A DNA stretch of 64,000 bases, taken from the NCBI GenBank assembly GCA_030144725.1, contig JASKMD010000003.1, positions 13,846,496 to 13,910,495 of the forward strand, written 5' to 3'. A program made the translations under genes and the position numbers. Source of the stretch: Haematococcus lacustris. Its lineage: Eukaryota > Chlorophyta > Chlorophyceae > Chlamydomonadales > Haematococcaceae. How positions within the stretch are numbered: position 1 is the stretch's first letter; the number at the start of each line of letters is the position of its first letter. Shown here piece by piece: positions 1-10,400 of this stretch. The notes beneath the pieces were generated by a model. That model saw nothing but the letters and a program-made list of their open reading frames with translations, ran no database searches and was not told the DNA's origin.

Positions 1-1342
1 AGTTTGTGCATAACTTCAGTGTCCTAGCTGCACCTCTCACAGATCTGTGTGGCAAAGCTGGTGACTCATTTCTGTGGCACAATTGGCCTGCTGATGAGCT
101 GAAAGCCTTTGCTTCCCTCAAAGCTGCTGTTGCCCAGGTCCCCATGCTACGTCTACCTGATCACACCCAGCCCTTCCAGGTCTACTGTGATGCCTCACTC
201 CAAGGAGTAGGAGCAGTCCTGATGCAAGATGGCTACCCCCTTGCATACCTCAGCAAGAAGCTTTCTTCTGCTGAGCGTAACTACACCACTGGTGAGCAAG
301 AGCTTCTTGCCCTCATCACTGCATGCAAGGAGTGGAGGTGTTACCTTGAGGGTGTACCATTCACACTCTTCACCGATCATAAGCCTTTGACTGCTCTGCC
401 CACCCAGAAGGTGCTGTCTAGACGTCAGGCTAGGTGGATGGAGTTCCTGTCACGGTTTACATTTGACCTGCAGTACCTGCCAGGCGATGCTAATCCTGCT
501 GACCCACTGTCCCGGATACCTGCTGAACCCCAGGACTGTGCCATGGTGTGTGTTGTTACCACCCGGCGGCAAGCTAAACAGTCTTTGGAGAGGGGGGAAG
601 TGCGTGTGGCGCAGGCTCTGCCCCAGGTTCCACCTGTGGGTACTCCCTCAAATGCCCCCACTGCCGTTGATGCTTTGGCCCCCCGGCCCACAGTGTCTGA
701 TAACCCTGTTGCTGCTCACCATAGTAGGCTCCCTGAGCTTGAGGCCCCATCTGCTGCTGACACCTCAGTGCACTATCCTGCAGCTCCTGCCCACCCATTG
801 GAACTGGCTGATCACCTGGTCCATGGTTACCGGCTTGACCCTGCGTTTCCTGCTGAAGCTGATCTGTCTGGCATGTACATGGACGACCATGGCCTGTGGC
901 GGCGCACTGGCAAGGGCACAGTGATGGTTCCCAATGACCCTGAACTGCGTGAGTACATTCTGCATAAAATGCATGATGCTGCCTATGCTGGTCATGTGGG
1001 TATAACCAAAACCCTTGAGAGGTTGTCACGAGTGTTCTACTGGGACACCATGCGTGCTGATGTCAGGCACTATGTCACTACCTGTGATGCCTGCCAGCGT
1101 GACAAGTCCTCCACACTGAAGCCTGGTGGCTTACTCAACCCACTGTCCATTCCAGATTACCGTTGGGAGTCAGTGTCAATGGACCTGATCACCAAGCTGC
1201 CATCTGCTTCACATGGGTTTGATGCCATCTGTGTCTTTGTTGACAGGCTCAGTAAAATGGTGCACTTTGTGCCCTGCAAGGAGAGCATGAATGCCAAGGG
1301 CTTTGCCCGTTTGTTTGTTGACAATGTCTTCAAACTGCATGG

Positions 1343-1687
1343 CACTCCTACAATTTAGTCCCTGCGTTTGTCCCTGCGTTCTACCGACCTTGTCCGATCG
1401 GGCTGAAATTTTGATAGATGGCAGTTTTCAGAAAATAAAACATATTTGTCAAGAAAAATAATTGGAAAAATCCAAAAGCTGCTGCGCTGTGGCCCGCAAC
1501 CTATCCCTGCACTTATCCCTGCACCTACGCCCCAGGGCCGCAGCGCAGCCGCCTTTGATTATTTCAAAATATTTTTTCTGAAAAATATGTTTTATTTTCT
1601 GCAAACTACCATCTATCAAAATTTCAGCCCGATCGGACAAGGTCGGTAGAACGCAGGGACAAACGCAGGGACTAAATTGTAGGAGTG
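1343..1687. mobile_element. MITE copy 1 (CACTCCTACAA termini, 2-bp TSD GG)
   Basis: This is a 345-bp insertion with long terminal inverted repeats. The left end begins CACTCCTACAATTTAGTCCC and the right end is the near-perfect reverse complement, ending TTGTAGGAGTG. The arms run about 80 bp (through the GATCGGGCTGAAATTTTGAT region). The flanks are GG at 1341-1342 and 1688-1689. Removing the element plus one GG restores an open integrase frame (His-Gly-Leu-Pro), which fixes the boundaries. It encodes nothing. CAC-type termini with 2-3-bp duplications are a known hallmark of CACTA/EnSpm transposons, so a non-autonomous member of that superfamily is the best guess. Confidence 0.88.
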
Positions 1688-1839
1688 GGCCTGCCAAAAG
1701 ACATGGTCTCTGACCGTGGTCCCCATTTCCACAACACTTTTTGGCACCATGTGCAGAAGTTGTTGGGCATGAGGGGTTCCCTGTCTTCCTCCTATCACCC
1801 TCAGTCTGATGGCCAGACTGAGAGGTACAACCGTGTGTT

Positions 1840-2185
1840 CACTCCTACAATTTAGTCCCTGCGTTTGTCCCTGCATTCTACCGACCTTGTCCGATCGGGC
1901 TGATAATTTGATAGATGGCAGTTTTCAGAAAATAAAACATATTTTTCAAGGAAATTTTTTGGAAAAATTCAAAAGCTGTTGCGTTGTGGCCCGCAACCTA
2001 TCCCTGCACTTATCCCTGCACTCTAGCCACAGGGTCACAGCGCAGCCGCCTTTGATTTTTTTAAAATATTTTTTCTGAAAAATATGTTTTATATTCTGCA
2101 AACTACAATCTATCAAATTTTCAGCCCAATCCGACAAGGTCGGTCAACACGCAGGGACGGACGCAGGGATTAATTTGTAGGAGTG
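1840..2185. mobile_element. MITE copy 2 (same family, 2-bp TSD TT)
   Basis: This 346-bp copy has the same ends as the element at 1343-1687. TT flanks it at 1838-1839 and 2186-2187. Excision plus loss of one TT rejoins the integrase codons Val-Leu-Glu in frame. The middle has diverged from copy 1 (CTCTAGCCACAGGGTC against CTACGCCCCAGGGCC), so the two are separate insertions rather than a recent local duplication. Confidence 0.88.
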
Positions 2186-3118
2186 TTGGAAGAGATGCTA
2201 CGTCATTACATCTCTCCCACCCAAGCTGATTGGCCTGACTATCTGTCACTTGCTGAGTTTGCTGTGAACAACTCATGGCAAGAATCCATCAAGTTTATAC
2301 CGTTCCTGGTTAATACCGGACAGTCCCCCATTACCCCTATGCTCCACTCTCTACCTGACAAGGGGCGGTGCCCTGAAGGCCTGTCCTATGCTACTTGGTG
2401 GCAGGAGGCTGTGGCTAAGGCCAAGCTATGCATTCAGGCTGCTCAGCAACGTCAAGCTGCCTATGCCAACCAGGACCGTCGAGAGGTGCATTACAAGGTG
2501 GGTCAAATGGTCCTGCTCAGCACTAAGAACATGAGGTTGAAGCCAGGCAAAGCACGTAAGCTGCTGCCACGTTTTGTGGGCCCCTTCAAGGTGCTTGACT
2601 TGGTTGGCCAGGTTGCAGTTAGCCTGCAGCTGCCTGCCTCCATGTCACGTCTTCACCCTGTGTTCCATGTGTCACTCATCAAACCCTACACTGGCACTGA
2701 TGTGGGCTTCGTGCCTCCGCCTGTTGAGTGGCTTGATGAGGAGCCTGTGTACTATGTTGAGCGTCTGCTGGACCACAGACATGTGCATGCAGGAAAGGCC
2801 AAGGAGTACCTGGTGTAGTGGGAAGGCTATGATGCCCATCACAACACCTGGGAGCCACGTTCCAACTTGGTTGGCTGTGACAAGATCCTGGCTGAGTACA
2901 ATGCAGCTCACAACTTGAAGGAAGTCCTAGGCCATGCATGCTGGTATGCTACTGGACTATGGCATTCTCAGCATGCTAGAAAGAAAGAAAGAAAGAAAGA
3001 AAACTACTCCGGTGCAAACCGGCGTGCATTAAGGGAGGAGCTTCCGCCTGTGGCGCGGCCTGCTCCCACCTCCAAACGTTGGACACAGGCTGGACATGTC
3101 CCCACCAAGCTGCCCTAG

Positions 3119-3460
3119 CTGTAGCCACAGACCACAGCTAGCACCCAAGGCAAACAAAGAGGCATGAGAGACTCGGCAGCTGGACCTATCTCTTCCCCTC
3201 GTTGACGAGAGCAATTCCAGCCTTGTCCGCCGGATGTCGCACTAAAAGCTGAAGTTCAGGCTCCAAAAGTCCAAACTTCAGCTGTCAGCCAACGTCCCGC
3301 GTTGAGGTAGCTCTGCTCCCTCCTTGACGACGCCAGCAACTCCACAACAGCTCGATGACCCGCAGCGGTCGTGTGCGGCACCCGGACCTCATTTGTATTC
3401 CGCTGGACAAAGCGGTGCCCCACTCACAGGAATTAGCAGCGATAACTGCGCAGTATCCAT
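3119..3460. other. no gene seen
   Basis: This is mixed-composition sequence between the gypsy remnant and the first minisatellite. It may include the missing 3' LTR of the gypsy copy, but no mate repeat is in the window to prove it. Confidence 0.5.
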
Positions 3461-3985
3461 GGTAACTGCTCTGTTATTCATGATACTGCGCTGCTTATCA
3501 TGGATACTGCGCTGCTTATCATGGATACTGCGCTGTAATCCATAGATACTGCTCAGTCAACTGGGGATACTGCGCAGTCAACCATAGATACTGCTCAGTC
3601 AACCATGGATACTGCTCAGTCAACCATGGATACTGCTCAGTCAACCATGGATACTGCTCAGTCAACCATAGATACTGCTCAGTCAACCATAGATACTGCT
3701 CAGTCAACCATGGATACTGCTCAGTCAACCATAAATACTGCTCAGTCAACCATGGATACTGCTCAGTCAACCATGGATACTGCTCAGTCAACCATGGATA
3801 CTGCTCAGTCAACCATGGATACTGCTCAGTCAACCATGGATACTGCTCAGTCAACCATAAATACTGCGCAGTCAACCATGGATACTGCTCAGTCAACCAT
3901 GGATACTGCTCAGTCACCCATAGATACTGCGCTGTCGTCTATGGATACCTCGTTGTCGACTAAGGATACTGCTCAGGTGACGACA
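3461..3985. repeat. 21-bp minisatellite, core GGATACTGCTCAG
   Basis: About 20 tandem copies of a 21-bp unit (CCATGGATACTGCTCAGTCAA) are present, cleanest at 3585-3920 and decaying on both sides. It is open in several frames because 21 is a multiple of 3, giving spurious repetitive proteins on both strands. The same core GGATACTGC occurs on the opposite strand in the array at 6172-7110. Confidence 0.95.
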
Positions 3986-4825
3986 TCATTTGCTATTGTG
4001 TCCCTGCAACGCCATTGTGGTTATGCGCGTGTGTACCATGCTCTGGCGCAACTCTGTTGCACAACTTCCTTCTTTTCTCTACTGTGTGTTGTGTGGGTTG
4101 GTGTGACAGCGGTTATTGCTGATGATGATGGTTAACCTCCTGTTGATGCCGCAAGCCTATTCCTGCCCTTGATTAAGTCCGTGTAAACCTTAACCCATGT
4201 TGCCTGGGTCCAGATGATGGGATACTTACTATTACTGTGGGCTGGGCTCTTACACTGTGTGGACCTTACACACGTCATCAGGCTCATTTACCAGCATCAC
4301 TAACATTGACAACGACAACATATGAGAGGCAACGACATCATGACCAGCTGCCCTTTCACCACCACACCAACATCAATGCAACTTGAGCAGCAACAACAGC
4401 CTGACGCACACCTGCATTGGCCCCATGTGTACCTTGTCTAGCCTAAAGCTCCTAGCCGGCAGTCTGGCCTAAAGCTCCTAGCCGGCAGCCCCGTAGCTGC
4501 CTCGCAACCTAGCCACGTAGCCAAGCAACCTAGCCACAACAATACTCCGCCAACGCGGCCTGGCAATCTTGCGAGGTGTAGTCGCGTGCGTGCAAGCCGC
4601 GTGCACACAACGCCACGCAGCTGCCTCTTGCTGATCATTGGCGTTGTCCCACTCCATTATCTGCTCCATTGTCTCATTATTTAGCCCTCCTTCATTGACA
4701 CCCCTTCATTGACTCTCCTTCATTGTCCCACCCTTGCCGCAGATATTGCCCAGCCCCTCCCCTCCCAGCCCTTCCCCTCCCCAGCCCCTCCCCTCCCAGC
4801 TGCGCATCAAGTTAGGTCGGGTCTA
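3986..4825. other. no gene seen; short local duplications
   Basis: No credible coding sequence. A direct duplication of about 26 bp around GCCTAAAGCTCCTAGCCGGC is at 4441-4490. C/T-rich runs built on CTTCATTGAC and CCCCTCCCCTCCCAGC occupy 4685-4800. Confidence 0.6.
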
Positions 4826-5640
4826 TATACTGCCTGCCTGCTGCCCCATCACGGTGAGTACCTTGCCTGTTCCTAGCCGGTGAGTAGCGAGCTCCCTGCT
4901 AGTGTGTTGCAGCTAATAGTCCCGACTAAAATGTCACCACGCCCCTTGCTTGCCGCAGGTCTAATGGTTCCACCTTTCCTTCCCACCTCCTCCTTATCAA
5001 TAACCCCGCCTCTCTGCCTGTCTCCCAGCAACAGCCATGAGCGGTAGCTAGGGATTAGCTAGTGCTAGGGCCCTAGAAACAGGAGCAGCAAGGAGCAACA
5101 TGGAGTGAGCGGTGAGTGCTGACCCCCTTGCTGAATAGTGATCACTGATCACCTAGCCTCACCTCTGGTTTGCCATGTGTTTGCTGCAGGTCTGACGGTC
5201 GCACTTAGTGCTCCTTCCCCCCACCCACCATCACCATCCTCCTTTTTCTTTCCTATACCCACCACCACCATCTACCACCATCCAGTCTATCACCCTCCCC
5301 TCCCCTCTCCACACCTCTCCTCGCGCCATGCCCCGCCCACCCTCCCGCCACCACCACCCACCACCACCTCCACCCCCCTTCCCTCCTCCACACTAACCAT
5401 TACATGCACACTAACCATTACATATGTTTATAGCAAGCGCATGAGCCAATGGCAGTGGGCATCATCATCACATGCAGTGGCGTTTGGAGGTTAGTAAGAG
5501 CATGGTAAGAGCCATTAAGAAGTCATCATGGAGCAGCATGGAGTGAGCGGTGAGTGGCCCTAATCACCCAGCCTTATCGCCTTATCGCCTCCCCTCACCG
5601 TTGGCATACCGTGTGTTTGCTGCAGGTTTTACAGTCACAC
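4826..5640 (+). other. triplicated exon/intron-like cassette behind a TATA-like box
   Basis: A TATA-like TCTATATACTGC lies at about 4829-4840. Downstream, three cassettes each pair a strong donor with a strong acceptor: CACG|GTGAGTACC (about 4852) with TTGCCGCAG|GTCTAATGG (about 4960), GAGCG|GTGAGTGCT (about 5111) with TTTGCTGCAG|GTCTGACGG (about 5190), and GAGCG|GTGAGTGGC (about 5549) with TTTGCTGCAG|GTTTTACAG (about 5626). The second and third cassettes are clear duplicates, sharing ACATGGAGTGAGCG or GCATGGAGTGAGCG before the donor and related CT-rich blocks after the acceptor. No conserved protein frame joins them. A spliced noncoding RNA, or a decayed repetitive gene, fits best. Confidence 0.35.
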
Positions 5641-6171
5641 CTACCTCCCTTCTCCCTCCCCCCCACCCCCCTTCTACCTTCCCATACCCACCGGTCGCTA
5701 CCACCATCTACTACCACCATCCAGTCTATCACCCTCCCCTCCCCTCCTTTCTCCACATCCTTCCTCGCGCCATGCCCCGCCCGCCATCCAGCCACCACCA
5801 CCCCCCAATCCCCCCTACTCCCCCCAATACCCCCTCCTCCCCTCGCCTTGCCTCCCCACCTACCCCACCCCACCCCACCCCTCTGCCTTGGAAGGAAACG
5901 CAGGAGTCACCCTCAGCACACCTAGCTGCCACATGCCAATGGATAATGGCAGTGGCATTATCACCACACATGAATTGAGCATTGCCGCAGCACAAGTCAA
6001 GCCAAAGTCCAAGATGGTTTGAAAAGCACGAAACTGAAAGTACTAAGTTGTCAGCTATATTTTGTAAAGCATGATGTTGTCAGCTTAAGATAAACAGTAG
6101 TACAAACGTTGTAATTGTAAGAGAGTAGGTGCCGCATGGTACCTGCGTTGTAGCCACGTGGCCACAGAGAT
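5641..6171. other. CT-rich low-complexity stretch, no gene
   Basis: CCACCACC and CCCTCCCC runs occupy 5640-5880, followed by ordinary intergenic sequence. Open frames here are rich in Pro, His and Thr and are compositional artefacts. Confidence 0.6.
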
Positions 6172-7165
6172 GGCTACAGAGCAGTATCCACATGACTACA
6201 GAGCAGTATACACATGACTACAGAGCAGTATCCATATGCCTACAGAGCAGTATCCACATGATTACAGAGCAGTATCCACATGACTACAGAGCAGTATCCA
6301 CATGCCTACTGCGCAGTATCCACATGACTACAGAGCAGTATCCATATGCCTACAGAGTAGTATCCACATGCATACATAGCAGTATCCACATGCATACATA
6401 GCAGTATCCACATAACTACAGAGCAGTATCCATATGCCTACAGAGCAGTATCCATATGCCTACAGAGCAGTATCCACATGACTACAGAGCAGTATCTACA
6501 TGACTACAGAGCAGTATCCATATGCCTACAGAGCAGTATCCACATGCCTACTGCGCAGTATCTACATGACTACAGAGCAGTATCCATATGCCTACAGAGT
6601 AGTATCCACATGCATACATAGCAGTATCCACATGCATACATAGCAGTATCCACATAACTACAGAGCAGTATCCATATGCCTACAGAGCAGTATCCACATG
6701 ACTACAGAGCAGTATCCACATGACTACAGAGCAGTATACACATGACTACAGAGCAGTATCTAATGACTACAGAGCAGTATCCACATGACTACAGAGCAGT
6801 ATCCACATGACTACAGAGCAGTATCCACATGACTACAGAGCAGTATTCACATGATTACAGAGCAGTATTCAATAGCTACAGAGCAGTATCTATATTAATA
6901 CGGAGCAGTATCCACATAATTACAGAGCGGTATCCACATGCCTACTGCGCAGTATGCAATGGCTACAGAGCAGTATCTACATGACTACAGAGCAGTATGC
7001 AATGACTACAGAGCAGTATTCACATACATACAGAGCAGTATCCATAAACTACAGAGCAGTATCCACATGCATACGTAGCAGTATCCACATGCCTACAGAG
7101 CAGTATCCTTATGGATACTGCGCAGGTGACACTAGCTACTGAGCAGGTGACCATGGATACTGCGC
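6172..7165. repeat. 22-bp minisatellite, core on the opposite strand
   Basis: About 40 variant copies of a 22-bp unit (ACTACAGAGCAGTATCCACATG) are present. The reverse complement contains GGATACTGCTC, the core of the 21-bp array at 3461-3985. At 7100-7165 the orientation flips back to GGATACTGCGCAGGTGAC, matching GGATACTGCTCAGGTGAC at the right edge of the first array (about 3963). Confidence 0.95.
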
Positions 7166-7457
7166 AGGTGACGCTGCTAATTTGTGTGAGTGCCGTTCAA
7201 GCCTGGGAAGGCTGTCCCGTTGCATCCCAATTTATATACCGCTGGGTGCGGTGGTGAGGTAGCTTAGCCAATCCGTGCGACCGAAGTCAACGCGGATTGT
7301 TACCAGGGCCACCGCGTGGAGGTGCCTCACCGCCAGCCCCCTCAGCATGCTTGTACCTCTGGTCAGCTGCTACCTGTGTGGTTATGGTTTCCCTGTGTCT
7401 AGTCGGCACGATGGTCTTTGACCGCTCCCTGAGCTGTGACCTGGTGCGCCCTTTGGG
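7166..7457. other. no gene seen; likely end of the minus-strand gypsy element
   Basis: Contains an AATTTATATACC box near 7229. No integrase motif is readable in either direction. No LTR could be paired with the sequence beyond 12995. Confidence 0.4.
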
Positions 7458-10400
7458 TTACCCAGTAGCTAAATCAGCATGCTGTCGCGTTGTAAGCATG
7501 CGCTGTGGCCTGGTGCTGAGAATGCCATCGGCAGCAGCTGGGAAGAACGTGGTGGGGATGAGGGTCGTGTTAAGGCGTGCGGGTGGGGCTACTCCATGCA
7601 TGTCCCTGGGGCCCACAGCCGCACCCAAGAAGGTGACAGCAGGCTGGAGGTGGGCAAGGGTGGGTGCAGCTTGTTGCAACATGGTAAGGGCTGCATGGTG
7701 TAAGGCAGGCTCTGTGGGCTCTGGCAAGGGAGGGGCAGATGGGTGGAAGGAAGCATCCAGGTGGCCCCCAAGATTGCCCCACAGGAGGTCAGCTGGGTGG
7801 GTGGCATAGTGGGAGTCGAATGGCCAGTAGGATGTGCATGACCACACCATTGACTCAGCTTGGGTCGTGGCGACGCAAGGGAAGCAGGCTAGCGCCACGG
7901 CGGGGTCAGGGTCCAGCTGTGCGCCTGAGCCATCAGCCGTGGTGGCCAGTGGCCAGCGGGACAGTACGTCCGCATTCTGGTGCTTGTTGCCGGGGCGGTG
8001 CTCAATATTGAAGGTTTAGTCCTGAAGGCTCAGAGCCCAGCGGGCGTGGTGTCCTGTGAGGTTGGGATTAGTCATCAGCCAGGTGAGGGGCTGGTGATCA
8101 GTGACCAGCCTGAAGGCAACACCATGCAGGTAGGGGCGCAAGGTTTTGATGGCCCACACAGCGCACAACATTTCACCCTGGTAGGAGCTGTAGTTGCGCT
8201 CGTGCTTGTCATTGCTGCGGCTGATGCATGCCACCATGTACTCCCACCCGGCGTCATCAGTCTGGCCTAGGACAGCACCACAGCCAGCAGTGGACCAGTC
8301 TGTGTGCAGGGTGAAAGGGCGGTCAGGGTCAGCACGGCGGAGGACCAAGCCAGGGGTGCAGATGGCTGCTTTAAGGGTGGCAAACGCCTGCTGCTGCTCC
8401 TCCCCCCACACCCATGACACCCCCTTGGAAGTGAGGCGGGTGATGGGGGCTGCAATAGCAGAGAAGTCAGGCACGTAGCATCGATAGTAGTTGATGAAGC
8501 CCATGACTTGCCGCAGGTCATGCAGGTTGGTGGGGGTGGGTAAGGCAGTGACAGCGGCTACCTTGGCCTCAGTGGGAGAAAGGCCATGACTGCTGACATT
8601 GTGACCCAAGTTCTCTACCACATCTGCCCCGAAGATACTCTTGTCCGGGTGCGCCTTCAGCCCATTGGCCTGGAGCATGCGTAGCGCCGCTGCCACGTCT
8701 GCCAGGTGCTGCTCTGCGCTGGTGCTGTGGACGAGCAGATCATCAATGTACGCTTTGCAACAGTGGGTCAGTGTGGCATCAGCAATGCACCGATCCATGA
8801 CGCGCTGATATTCAGCTGGTGCGTTGCGCAGGCCAAACGGCATGCGGTTGAATTGGTACAGCTTGTTACCACACCAGAATGCTGTCTTGACACGGTCAGC
8901 TGGTGCTATAATGAGCTGAAAGAAGCCGCTGCGCATGTCTAGCTTGCTGAAAAAGCAGCTGTCACCTAACTCACTGAACATCTCATCTGGGCGTGGAAGG
9001 CCGTAGATGTCAGGCTTGGTGACGGTGTTGAGCTGCCGGTAGTCAACGGCAAACCGCTTCTCAGTCCAGTTGCCATGGGCGTCCTTCTTGGCCGGCAGGA
9101 CTGGGGCAGCAGCATAGCTGCACGGCCCTTCCACGGGGGACACGATGCCCGCAGCCTGCAGCTCAGCAGTCTTGTCACTACAGATCTGGCGCTCAAGGGG
9201 GCTGTACCGGCGGGGTGGTGTGCGCACAGGCTGGTCTGAGGTGAGGGGGATGCTGAAGGGGGGGCGGGGCCCGTGATACCCAGGCAGGTCAGACAGGCTG
9301 TAAGAGAATGCGCTATCATGGGCCTCTACGAGGCGCTGCAAGGCGGCATGCTCAGCGGGTGTCATGCCCGGGTGGTTGCCGAACAGCATGCCCTTACTGT
9401 GCTTTGTGAAGCGGACGTCAGAGGGCAAGTGCTCCTGGCCACCTGGCAGGGTGTGCTCAATGGTGACACAGCTGTACGCGTCGGGCAAGGCTGGCACGGC
9501 TGGCAGCTTGTTGGGTGGGCACGCGTGCAGCGTGGGCAGCAGTGCGCAAAGGATGAGCAGCAGGGTTGTGACCATGCGCAAAGTGCAGCCCTTACGGATG
9601 GTGGTAAGTAGTTCCTGGCCGGCGGTAGCCCAGCCACTGCCTCTTGCGGGCGGTGTTGCCATGGCGCGCTGCTGCTGCCGTGTACGGCGGCGAGCGGCCC
9701 CTAGGCCCAGCGCCTGGTGCTTGGGGGAACGAGCTGGCAGCTGCGGTCTGGCCGTGCCGTGGCCGGGCTTGCTACGAGGGCCCCGTGCAAGACCCCTGAT
9801 TTCCGGCACGGGGTTGACCTCCGCAACGCTGGGGGCGGGGCTGCAACCAGGGGTGGTGCTGGTCACCAGTGGCTCAACCCCTGGAGCCCCCAGGTAGCAC
9901 ACGCCGGCCTGACCGTTGCCGCCTTGCTCCCCCTCGCATTGCGCTGGGCAGGCCACACAGGCATAGAGGGGACCGACATGCGCACTGGCTGAAACAGGAT
10001 CGTCGTCATGGGGGAAGCTGCTGCTGTCAAACAGCAGAGGCAGGGCGTGGCGTGGGTGCGGTTGACCCAGGCTGGCAAGCTGAGGGCTGTAGGTGAAGGT
10101 GCGGGCACGCAGGTCAATCTGGACACCGTGCTGGTGCATCAGCTCTGTGCCAATGAGGAGGCTGTAAGGCAGTTGGTTGCTGGCCACGACATAGAAGCGG
10201 TGGCATGAGCGGGCCGCATGGGCTGTGCCAATAGCAAGGCCCACCTCCAGCATGACGTGACCCACTGTGTTGAAGGCAACGCCTCCGCTTTGCAGGACGG
10301 GCAGCTGGTAGGGGTTGATTGGCAGGCGTAGGAGGTCCACGAGGCCTTGGGAGATGAGCAGCGCCCCAGAGCCAGAGTCAAACAATACCCCAGAAGGGGC

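Larger units (their letters stand above)
1..3118 (+). mobile_element. Ty3/gypsy chromovirus fragment (5' end outside the window)
   Basis: RNase H, integrase and chromodomain modules follow each other in the order typical of Ty3/gypsy chromoviruses. The 5' LTR, gag, protease and most of the reverse transcriptase lie outside the window. No 3' LTR could be fixed because its partner is not visible. A GAAA-rich purine tract near 2980-3002 and AAGGGAGGAG near 3030 are possible polypurine tracts. The copy is dead: two MITEs and an in-frame stop interrupt it. Confidence 0.9.
6..3118 (+). pseudogene. gypsy pol: RNase H - integrase - chromodomain, interrupted
   Basis: The reading frame runs 6-1342, continues at 1690-1839 and again from 2188 once the two MITEs and one copy of each 2-bp duplication are left out. 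The RNase H domain starts near residue 57 (YCDASLQGVGAVL, first Asp at about residue 62, later TDHKPL). An HHCC zinc module follows near residues 325-360 (GHVGITKTL, then CDACQ). The integrase core shows its Asp in SVSMDLITKLP, the second Asp in VSDRGPHF (about 1710-1735) and the Glu in HPQSDGQTERYNR (about 1797-1833). The tail carries HPVFHVSLIKPY and a chromodomain with YYVERLLDHR and WEGYDAHHNTWEP. A TAG at 2816-2818 splits this chromodomain where a sense codon is expected. The ancestral protein would have cleaved, copied and integrated element DNA, with the chromodomain guiding it to chromatin. The start of the segment is cut by the window edge. Confidence 0.9.

Noticed and set aside
5208..5925. 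Pro/Thr/His-rich frames
   Set aside because: CT-rich low complexity without conserved features.
3519..7142. CRISPR array
   Set aside because: The 21- and 22-bp units are contiguous without unique spacers, and the setting is eukaryotic. They are minisatellites.
7297..7809. Plus-strand 170-codon frame
   Set aside because: It is the antisense shadow of the gypsy polyprotein tail and has no motifs.
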